47,972 nucleotides of DNA. It comes from an uncultured bacterium (GTDB lineage: Bacteria; Actinomycetota; Coriobacteriia; Coriobacteriales; Eggerthellaceae). The stretch is taken from positions 1 to 47,972 of the forward strand of contig CAJMPP010000017.1 of assembly GCA_905215325.1 (NCBI GenBank), in the 5' to 3' direction. Position 1 is the first letter of the stretch, and each line of letters starts with the position of its first letter. This document shows positions 41,367-47,972 of this stretch, in pieces. The position numbers and the translations under genes were made by a program. The notes under the pieces were generated by a model. That model worked only from the letters and a program-made list of their open reading frames with translations. It was not told where the DNA came from and did not search any database.

Positions 41367-41453
41367 CAAGCTGCCTTCGATGGCTCCTCGACGAATCGGC
41401 TTGTGCAGGCTTCGCCAAGCTGCTTGCGACGGTTTATCGTCGAAGGCAGCTTG
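41367..41453. repeat. 14-bp inverted repeat with a 59-base spacer
   Basis: CAAGCTGCCTTCGA (41367-41380) and its exact reverse complement (41440-41453). The spacer holds another CAAGCTGC (41416-41423) and further partial copies, so it looks like a folded or decayed repeat element rather than a terminator. Confidence 0.55.
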
Positions 41454-41491
41454 CGTCCACATTCTCGCGCAACCAACGGTGATTCGGTTTG

Positions 41492-43720
41492 CTAGTTGGT
41501 TTTCGGCCCAGTGGACAGCACGACCACCACCATGCCGTCGCTGGCAATATATTGCCTGATCACGCTATCTTTCGGTACGGTGCTCGAGTATTCCGTCACC
41601 GAGCCGGCCTTCCAGTCTTTCAGCAGCTCTTTTGCCTCTTCAAGCGTTTTGCCTGTGGCGTTCGGCGGGGTTTTCGCGCTTGCTGCGTTGCCGGCATGGG
41701 ACGCGTTTGCGGCCTGCGAACCTGAGGTTATCGTCGTAGGCGTCTGCTTATCGGAGGGTTTCTCCTCCTCGGCGCCAAACGTTGCTTTCTGCTTCTCGTT
41801 GAAAGCGTTGTTGTAGCTTGGGACTTTCGTCTCAGGGAATTGCTCGACCGCCTTGCCGGTGTATGCGCGGTCCATGAAGTCCTTCCATAGGGCGTTGCAG
41901 TTTAGCTGCGTGTCCGTGGCTATGCTGCCGGCGGGATTTCCGATCCAGGTGGCCACGGAAAGCGATGGGGTATAACCAACCAGCCAATGATCGGCGAAAT
42001 CGGTGGAAGTCCCCGTTTTGCCTGCGACGGGTTGCCCGTTGCCAAGCTTCGCGGTTTGCGCCGTGCCGTCAGATGCTTCGAAAACCTGTCGAAGCACGCC
42101 GGTGGTTGCGCCGGCAACTTCTTCGCTTATCACTCGCTTCGAGGTGTCGTCGGCCTTGTAGATGATGTTGCCGTCTTTGTCTTCTATCTCGGTGATCACA
42201 ACCGGCTCGCGCTTGGTGCCGCCGCTTGCGAGCGTTGCGTAGGCGCTTGCCATATCGAGCGGAGTCACGCTTGCCACGCCTAGCGTCGTGGTGTACACCG
42301 TGCTCATCGGCGATTCGACGCCCAGTCGTTCGGCCATCTCCGTGGTTGCGGCCTGCCCGATTTCCTCGGAAAGGCGCAGGTATCCCGTATTCGCCGAAAC
42401 AGCGGTGGCGCTCTGGATGGTGCGCACCCCGTAATCGATGTTGTCGAAGTTTTCGAACGTTTGCTCTCTGCCGTCGACCTCCTTGGTCATAGGGGAGGAG
42501 CAGTCGATGCGCGTTTGAGGCGAGATCCCCTTTTCTATGGCTGTCGCAAGCGTGAACGCCTTGAACGTCGATCCTGCTTGACGGCCTCCGCCGCCCGTTC
42601 CCGTGGCGATGTTCACCTGGCTGACGTCGTAGTCTCCGCCGCCAACCATGGCTTCGACATGGCCTGTTGCAGGGTCGATGGCGACCAGGGATGCGTCAAG
42701 GTCTCCGCTCATACGGGCCCGCTGTGCGGCGCATGCCGCCTCCGCGTCATCTTGCAAGGAGGGGCTCAAGGTGGTGCGTATGGTCAGCCCGCCCTCGAAC
42801 AGGCTGGCATACGAGCATCCAAAGGGATTATCTTCCTCCATCAAAAGATTGCGCACATAGCTGGTGAAATACGGGTATGCGTAAATGCCGTCCTCTGGAA
42901 CCTCCGGAGCGGGATCGAGGTTCAACGGCTCTGCTTGTGCGGCATCGCACTGCTCCTGGGTTATGTCGCCGGCGGACAGCATGCGCTCAAGGACAAGGTT
43001 GCGGCGCTCCAGCGCCGCGTCGGGATAGGTTTTCGGATTCAGGAACGTCGGCGACTGCGGAATGCCGGCCAAGGTGGCAGCTTGCGTAAGGCTCAAATCG
43101 GCGGCGTTGGTTTGGAAATAGTTTTGCGCAGCTGCCTGTATGCCGTAGCAGCCATCACCGTAGTTCACGGTGTTCAGGTACATCATAAGCAGCTCGTCTT
43201 TGCTGTACTGCTTTTCCAGGTCCATGGCTAGCTGCGCCTCGCGCACTTTGCGTTCGATCGATATTTCATTGGCCTCTTGCGTGAGCACCGTGTTGCGCAC
43301 AAGCTGCTGCGTGATGGTGGATGCGCCTTCCAGGCTGCCACCTGCAAGGTTGTTGACGAATGCGCGCGCAATGCCCGGAAGGTCAACCCCTCCATGTTGG
43401 TAGAAGCGCACGTCCTCGGTGTCCACCGTGGCTTGTTTCACGAGGTCGCTGACTTGGTCTGATTCAACGGGGTCGCGCTTTTCCAGTTGGAATTCCGCCA
43501 ACACCGTGGAACCGTCGGCGGCGTACATGACCGATTCCCGTGCGTGGTTGGTGAAGTCGGTGTCCTCGATAGGCGGAAGGTCATCGCACCAGCTGTCCAT
43601 TACCCGCAAGGCGCCCTTGACGCCCCAGTAGCCCGTGAAGCACAGGCATACGATGGTAACCAGCAAAAGCCAGGCGGCGGCATGGGTGCGCATTTCGCGC
43701 TGTTTTCGTCTGAGTTTCAT
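41492..43720 (-). CDS. Class A penicillin-binding protein with PASTA-like tail
   Basis: 742 aa. Second bifunctional PBP, paralogous to the plus-strand one, in opposite orientation. Membrane helix at about 13-35; GT51 catalytic Glu102 in DTEDVRFYQHGG; transpeptidase Ser384-x-x-Lys387 (GSTFKAF), Ser442-Ala-Asn and Lys568-Thr-Gly. The C-terminal 58 residues (about 685-742, TGKTLEEAKELLKDW to VVVVLSTGPK) read as one PASTA domain, which binds cell-wall material; the paralogue lacks it and has a disordered tail instead. Start ATG at 43718-43720. Divergent from the U32 gene, with a shared short upstream region. Confidence 0.95.
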   Translation of the reverse strand: MKLRRKQREMRTHAAAWLLLVTIVCLCFTGYWGVKGALRVMDSWCDDLPPIEDTDFTNHARESVMYAADGSTVLAEFQLEKRDPVESDQVSDLVKQATVDTEDVRFYQHGGVDLPGIARAFVNNLAGGSLEGASTITQQLVRNTVLTQEANEISIERKVREAQLAMDLEKQYSKDELLMMYLNTVNYGDGCYGIQAAAQNYFQTNAADLSLTQAATLAGIPQSPTFLNPKTYPDAALERRNLVLERMLSAGDITQEQCDAAQAEPLNLDPAPEVPEDGIYAYPYFTSYVRNLLMEEDNPFGCSYASLFEGGLTIRTTLSPSLQDDAEAACAAQRARMSGDLDASLVAIDPATGHVEAMVGGGDYDVSQVNIATGTGGGGRQAGSTFKAFTLATAIEKGISPQTRIDCSSPMTKEVDGREQTFENFDNIDYGVRTIQSATAVSANTGYLRLSEEIGQAATTEMAERLGVESPMSTVYTTTLGVASVTPLDMASAYATLASGGTKREPVVITEIEDKDGNIIYKADDTSKRVISEEVAGATTGVLRQVFEASDGTAQTAKLGNGQPVAGKTGTSTDFADHWLVGYTPSLSVATWIGNPAGSIATDTQLNCNALWKDFMDRAYTGKAVEQFPETKVPSYNNAFNEKQKATFGAEEEKPSDKQTPTTITSGSQAANASHAGNAASAKTPPNATGKTLEEAKELLKDWKAGSVTEYSSTVPKDSVIRQYIASDGMVVVVLSTGPKTN

Positions 43721-43836
43721 TGTTCGATTATACTACCGTGGCTTTTTTCTTATGCTGTTGCAACTGGAATTAACAAGGCGGCTTCTGCCGCGTGAAACTT
43801 GCAGCTGTTTTCTCTGCTCAATGGGGGGTTGGATAT

Positions 43837-46353
43837 ATGGATCAAGAAGTGGAGCTTTTGGCGCCGGCTGGCGGCATCGCGGCGTTCCATGCCGCCGTGC
43901 GCGGTGGCGCCGACGCGGTTTACCTGGGCCTTCAGTCGTTCAATGCGCGCCGTGGCGCCGATAATTTCACCATCGATGCGTTCGCCGATGCTTGCGCTTT
44001 CGCGCACCTGCGCGGCGTGAATGTGTACGTTACGCTGAACACGGCCATTCTGCCCGGCGAGGTCGATAGCGCCATGGAAACCGCGCGCCAAGCTTATCGT
44101 GCCGGTGCTGATGCGTTCATCGTGCAGGATATCGGCATCGCCTCCGAGCTTTCGCGAACATTGCCGCAGGCCCGTTTGCACATCTCCACGCAAATGAACA
44201 CGCACAACGAGGCGGGTATGCGCGCCGCAGCTCAGCTTGGCGCCGCGCGCGTGACCCTTGCGCGCGAGCTGTCGCTACCCGAGATCGAGCATTTGGCGAA
44301 GGTCGGCGATGAGCTGGGCCTTGAAATCGAGACGTTCGCCCACGGCGCGTTGTGCGTGTGCTATTCAGGCCAGTGCTTCATGTCCTCGCTCATTGGCGGG
44401 CGCTCGGCGAATCGCGGGCTGTGCGCGCAAGCGTGTCGCCTTCCGTACGCATTGCATAACGTGGCGAAGAACAAGCCGCTCCCGGCACCGGGCGACCACC
44501 TGCTGTCCCCGCAGGATCTGTGCAGCATCGACCTGCTTCCCGACCTGGTGCGTGCCGGCGTGGCGTCCCTCAAGATCGAGGGCCGCATGAAGTCGCCCGA
44601 GTACGTCTATGCCGTGACCAGCGCTTATCGCGCCGCGCTCGACCGCGTTCTCGCGGCGCGCGACGCCGCACGCGAAAGCGGCCTGCAGGATTGGACCGCT
44701 CCGGGGGGCACGGAGCAGGAGCATGCCCAGCTTGCCGAGGCGTTCTCCCGAGGCTTCACCACCGCATATCTGGAGGGTAAGCGCGGAAACGAGATCATGA
44801 GCTACGGCCGCCCGAACAACCGCGGGGTGTTCATCGGGCGCGTGGCGTCTGTGAAGAACGGAAGGGCCGCCGTGGCATGCGAACGCCCCATCGTTGCGGG
44901 CGACGTGCTCGAGTTTTGGACGAACAAGGGCCATTTCGCCTATACCGTCTCCCAGGTGGATACCGACCGCAACGGAAATCTGCTGCTTGCGCCCGAGCGC
45001 GCGGTGGGGAAGGGCGATCGCGTGTTCCGCGTGCGAAGCGCAGAGGCCGCGTTCGTCGATGACGACCGTCTGCCGCGCATCCAGGTGCAAGGTCGTGCGC
45101 GTTTGCGCATCGGGCAGCCCCTTCGCATCGAGTTTTGCCTGGCGGACAACCCCGCCGACCCGCGTGCGCTGCGCGGCGCCCGCAAGCGCTTTGCAGAAGG
45201 GGAGCTGCCCGTCGGGGTCGCCGAGGGGCAGCAGGTCGAGCCCGCACGCACCAAAGCGGTCGGCGAAAATGATGTCCGTGCCCATATCGACAGGCTTGGA
45301 CAGACTCCGTTTTCTCTGGTGAACCTTGATATCGATATGGATGAGGGTGTGGGAATCGGTTTCTCGCAGCTGCACCATGTGCGCGCAGAGGCCCTCGACT
45401 CCCTCGAGCAGGCTTTGCTCAAAGGCACGTTCCAGCGCCCGCTGCCGCGTGTGGAGGCGGGGAGCCGTATGCTTCCGGCGCATGCCGGCGGCGTCCATAT
45501 CGCGGTGCTGGCCACTAATCCGGCCTGCGCTCGGGCGGCAAAGCGCGCCGGTGCCGATGAGGTGTACGTTCCCGCGGTCAACCTGGCGCACGGCCAGGCT
45601 ACCATCGCCGGTCAGCTTTCGGAAACCGCCGAGCAGGCAAGTTATCCGAAGGCATGCGCCGTCGTGCTGCCCGTCGCCGATCATGACGATTGCGAGCTCA
45701 CGCGCGAACATGCATGCGGCTTCGACGCTTGGCGCAGCGTTCACACCGATCAGCCGGTCATGGCCGAAAGCCTTGGGCAGCTCGTTCGCGCTCACGAGGC
45801 GGGCGCCTGCGTAGAGGTGGGGCCGCACCTGCCCGTCACCAATGCGCTTGCCCTGCAAACCGCGGCGCGCCTTGGCGCAAAGCGGGTCTGGCTCTCGCCC
45901 GAGCTCAACCTGGCCCAAATCTCCGATTTGGCGAAGGAAAGCCCCGTCGAGCTCGGCCTTACCGTCATCGGACGTCAGGAGCTCATGACCACGGAGCATT
46001 GCATGCTTATGAGCCAGGGTCCCTGTGCTCAGGAGTGCGCAACGTGCGCGCGTCGCAAAAGCCCGCATTTCCTGAAGGATCGCAAGGGCTACGACTTCCC
46101 GGTGATATCCGACCAGCTCGGACGCAGCCATCTTTATAACAGCGTGCAGCTTGACGTCGCGCATGCCATCCCTGATATCGTCCAAGCGGGCGTCACCTGG
46201 CTTTTGGTGGATAGCACGCTTATGAACGTGCAGGAAACGATGCGGGCGGTTGAGCGCGTCGTTCGCGCCCGCAACGTGGCGCACGCCCAGGGCGCGGCGC
46301 TGCCGAAAGAGCCCGGCTGCACCAGCGGTCACCTGTTCCGCGGCGTGCAGTAG
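43837..46353 (+). CDS. Large U32 peptidase-family protein (RNA-hydroxylation type)
   Basis: 838 aa. U32 family; relatives RlhA and TrhP hydroxylate 23S rRNA and tRNA, others are called collagenase-like peptidases. N-terminal (beta/alpha) barrel starts LLAPAGGIAAFHAAVRGGAD. Conserved cysteines Cys175, Cys180, Cys196 and Cys200 (CYSGQC, CAQAC) fit an iron-sulfur or metal site, followed by IEGRMKSPEYVY. The second half again resembles a U32 barrel with its own cysteines (EHCMLMSQGPCAQECATCARR split by a few residues). So the length reflects a partial duplication as in DUF3656-containing members. Start ATG 43837 chosen over 43792 because of the conserved barrel start and a GGGG stretch just upstream. 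The product name peptidase should not be taken literally. Confidence 0.88.
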   Translation: MDQEVELLAPAGGIAAFHAAVRGGADAVYLGLQSFNARRGADNFTIDAFADACAFAHLRGVNVYVTLNTAILPGEVDSAMETARQAYRAGADAFIVQDIGIASELSRTLPQARLHISTQMNTHNEAGMRAAAQLGAARVTLARELSLPEIEHLAKVGDELGLEIETFAHGALCVCYSGQCFMSSLIGGRSANRGLCAQACRLPYALHNVAKNKPLPAPGDHLLSPQDLCSIDLLPDLVRAGVASLKIEGRMKSPEYVYAVTSAYRAALDRVLAARDAARESGLQDWTAPGGTEQEHAQLAEAFSRGFTTAYLEGKRGNEIMSYGRPNNRGVFIGRVASVKNGRAAVACERPIVAGDVLEFWTNKGHFAYTVSQVDTDRNGNLLLAPERAVGKGDRVFRVRSAEAAFVDDDRLPRIQVQGRARLRIGQPLRIEFCLADNPADPRALRGARKRFAEGELPVGVAEGQQVEPARTKAVGENDVRAHIDRLGQTPFSLVNLDIDMDEGVGIGFSQLHHVRAEALDSLEQALLKGTFQRPLPRVEAGSRMLPAHAGGVHIAVLATNPACARAAKRAGADEVYVPAVNLAHGQATIAGQLSETAEQASYPKACAVVLPVADHDDCELTREHACGFDAWRSVHTDQPVMAESLGQLVRAHEAGACVEVGPHLPVTNALALQTAARLGAKRVWLSPELNLAQISDLAKESPVELGLTVIGRQELMTTEHCMLMSQGPCAQECATCARRKSPHFLKDRKGYDFPVISDQLGRSHLYNSVQLDVAHAIPDIVQAGVTWLLVDSTLMNVQETMRAVERVVRARNVAHAQGAALPKEPGCTSGHLFRGVQ

Positions 46354-46360
46354 CCGCATG

Positions 46361-46369
46361 TGCTAGAAT
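46361..46369 (+). promoter_or_regulatory. Extended -10 promoter of tyrS
   Basis: TG-C-TAGAAT: TG at 46361-46362 and TAGAAT at 46364-46369, the same extended -10 type as before ispG. No clear -35. It gives a leader of about 25 bases with AGAGGA as ribosome site. Confidence 0.5.
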
Positions 46370-46400
46370 CTCGCAAATACGCGTTTAGAAAGAGGAAACC

Positions 46401-47612
46401 ATGCTGTCCGCAGAAGAACAACTGCACATCATCGCATCGGGCGCTGCACAAATCGTGCCCGAAAGCGGCCTGCTCGAGAAGCTCAAGCGCGGCAAGCCGC
46501 TCAACATCAAGCTCGGCGTCGACCCGACCAGCCCCGATCTGCATCTGGGCCATGCGGTTCCGCTGCGCAAGATGCGCCAGTTCCAGGACCTGGGCCACAA
46601 CGTCACGCTCATCATCGGCAACGGCACGGCGCTCATCGGCGACCCGTCGGGCAAGAACACCACTCGCCCTCAGCTCTCTCAGGAGCAGGTGCAGGCCAAC
46701 GCCGAAACCTACGTCGCCCAGGCCATGAAGATCCTGGATCCCGAGAAAACGAAGATCGTCTACAACGCCGATTGGATCCTTTCGCTGAACCTCAAGGACC
46801 TTCTCGGCCTTATGAGCAAGTTCACCGTCGCCCGCATCCTCGAGCGCGATGACTTCACGAAGCGCTACCAGTCCCAAACGCCCATCGCCATGCATGAGTT
46901 CCTGTACCCCATCATGCAGGCATATGATTCGGTCATGGTGAAGGCGGACGTCGAAATGGGCGGTACCGACCAGCTGTTCAACCTACTGGCCGGCCGTGAC
47001 CTCATGGAGAAGATGGATATGGAGCCGCAGATCGCGCTCACCATGCCGCTGCTCGAGGGTACCGACGGCGTGCGCAAGATGTCGAAGAGCTACGGCAACT
47101 ACGTGGGTCTCACCGACGACGCCAACGATATGTTCGGCAAGGTCATGTCCATCCCCGATGAGCTTATGGTCAAGTACTACCGCCTGGCATCCACGCTGCC
47201 CGTCGCCGAAATCGATCAGCTCGAGGCCGATCTGAAGGCAGACAAGCTTCATCCCAACAAGGTCAAGCGCGCATTGGCCCGCAACATCGTCGCCGCTTAT
47301 CATAATGAGGCTGCGGCCGAGCAGGCGGAAGCCGACTTCGACCTGAAGTTCAAGGACCACGGTTTCCCGGAGGACGCGCCCACGTTCCAGGCCGACCTCA
47401 CCCCGGGCGATGACGGCACCGTATACTTCGCCAAGTTGCTGGTGAACGCCGGTGCGGCGCAAAGCGTGTCCGACGCACGACGTCTCATCGACGGCGGCGG
47501 CGTCAAGCTCAACGGCGAGGCGCTCGAGCCCAAGTCCTACAACCTGGAACCCGCCCGCCTCGAAGGCGCGCAGATCCAGGTTGGCAAGAAGAAGTTCTTG
47601 CGCCTGGTCTAG
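46401..47612 (+). CDS. tyrS: Tyrosyl-tRNA synthetase
   Basis: 403 aa. Class I synthetase charging tRNA(Tyr). HLGH (HIGH-type motif) in GVDPTSPDLHLGH, the tyrosine pocket region, KFTVARILERDDFTKRY, and KMSKS in RKMSKSYGNYVG. A C-terminal S4 RNA-binding domain (about 335-403, VNAGAAQSVSDARRLIDGGG). The KFTVARILERDDF segment and the short length fit the TyrZ-like group rather than enteric TyrS. Start ATG 46401 with AGAGGA (46391-46396). Last gene in the window. Confidence 0.97.
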   Translation: MLSAEEQLHIIASGAAQIVPESGLLEKLKRGKPLNIKLGVDPTSPDLHLGHAVPLRKMRQFQDLGHNVTLIIGNGTALIGDPSGKNTTRPQLSQEQVQANAETYVAQAMKILDPEKTKIVYNADWILSLNLKDLLGLMSKFTVARILERDDFTKRYQSQTPIAMHEFLYPIMQAYDSVMVKADVEMGGTDQLFNLLAGRDLMEKMDMEPQIALTMPLLEGTDGVRKMSKSYGNYVGLTDDANDMFGKVMSIPDELMVKYYRLASTLPVAEIDQLEADLKADKLHPNKVKRALARNIVAAYHNEAAAEQAEADFDLKFKDHGFPEDAPTFQADLTPGDDGTVYFAKLLVNAGAAQSVSDARRLIDGGGVKLNGEALEPKSYNLEPARLEGAQIQVGKKKFLRLV

Positions 47613-47658
47613 CCGCAAAGCTAGAAGTCTCAACTATATAGAGTGAATCGAACGGAGA

Positions 47659-47684
47659 GGGGGGTCGAAGATCGGCCCCCCCGT
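47659..47684 (+). terminator. Terminator after tyrS
   Basis: GGGGGG (47659-47664) pairs with CCCCCC (47676-47681), inner CGA/TCG pairs around AGA, then a short GTTTG. Strong stem, weak U tract. Confidence 0.6.
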
Positions 47685-47937
47685 TTGCGTAGAGGGACGC
47701 GATGCCCCTCGATATGCCGGCCTCGCTTTCCTGACGAACATAAATGACGTCGCCTGATTCAATTGCAGAAAGTTTGAGCATGGAAGGGGCCAGCTGTGCC
47801 GCTGGTTTGGCGTTCGGTCGGCCAGGTGGCATGTATTTAGGTAGGGAGCGAGCCGAAGGCCGCGGAGCGGCCCCGAACCCCCTCCGGGCCCTATATGTGT
47901 GCAGAATGTGAAGATGGCGCCGAACTCAAAATAGTTC
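47685..47937. other. Gene-poor right end
   Basis: No convincing coding region. The minus strand is open from 47954 to 47634 but shows no family resemblance and is likely chance. Confidence 0.5.
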
Positions 47938-47966
47938 TGGACACGGGCCGGCAAGGCGCGTATTAT
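47938..47966 (+). promoter_or_regulatory. Near-consensus promoter pointing out of the window
   Basis: TGGACA (47938-47943), exactly 17 bases, TATTAT (47961-47966), with an AT-rich ACTCAAAATAG just upstream that could act as an UP element. The best sigma-70-type promoter in the window; it drives whatever lies to the right. Confidence 0.7.
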
Positions 47967-47972
47967 TCAATC

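Noticed and set aside
44365..46359. 664-codon open frame on the minus strand across the U32 gene
   Set aside because: Antisense shadow; no recognisable domain, and the plus strand has conserved motifs.
47634..47954. 106-codon minus-strand open frame at the right end
   Set aside because: No ribosome site, Pro/Arg-rich composition, spans a terminator-like stem and overlaps the edge promoter.

Overview
This is a 48 kb stretch of a GC-rich (about 60% by eye) chromosome, almost entirely ordinary housekeeping genes. Gene content and style point to a high-GC anaerobic actinobacterium of the Coriobacteriia, most likely Eggerthellaceae. The supporting signs are a Gram-positive set of class A penicillin-binding proteins, the MEP isoprenoid genes, a T-box in front of pheS, SEC-C-tagged methionine aminopeptidase, UbiB next to a phasin-like protein, and a TcyP-type cystine carrier. 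This placement is inference from family flavour; no 16S gene is present to confirm it.

Layout. 1-5.2 kb: the end of an ECF transporter EcfT gene, a zinc-type macrodomain ADP-ribosyl hydrolase on the minus strand, an HtrA-type membrane-anchored protease with a very strong terminator, and a cystine-type symporter behind a structured leader. 5.2-14.2 kb: pyrH-frr, uppS-cdsA-dxr, rseP, ispG-proS, a common actinobacterial/Firmicute order linking ribosome recycling, undecaprenyl lipid carrier, phospholipid and MEP isoprenoid synthesis. Terminators and promoter boxes split it into several transcription units. 14.3-19.1 kb: a LysR regulator, a phasin-like/UbiB pair, a small zinc-ribbon membrane protein and a GNAT acetyltransferase. 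19.4-24.6 kb: a T-box with a UUC (Phe) specifier, then pheS-pheT and map. 24.6-25.9 kb: two overlapping cysteine-rich genes I do not recognise, behind a structured leader. 26.0-27.9 kb: an FKBP isomerase and a glutamate-cysteine ligase, both minus. 27.9-38.3 kb: a membrane nucleotide-sugar dehydratase translationally overlapping argC, then argJ-argB-argD, argR, argG-argH. 38.4-43.7 kb: two class A PBPs in opposite orientation around a small lipoprotein. 43.8-47.6 kb: a large U32 peptidase-family protein and tyrS. The last 360 bases hold no convincing gene but end with a near-consensus promoter pointing out of the window.

Functionally the genes fall into translation (frr, proS, pheST, tyrS, map), envelope building (uppS, cdsA, PBPs, dehydratase), isoprenoid precursors (dxr, ispG), membrane proteolysis (HtrA-like, RseP) and arginine synthesis. 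The arginine cluster holds every step from acetylglutamate to arginine except ornithine carbamoyltransferase (argF).

The strongest leads for something undescribed are the unknown gene pair with its leader RNA (24.7-25.9 kb), the RseP-family protease that appears to lack a PDZ domain and instead carries a helical insertion, and several long perfect inverted repeats that are not obvious terminators (3651-3705, 18341-18385, 41367-41453). I found no CRISPR array, insertion sequence, prophage or tRNA gene.
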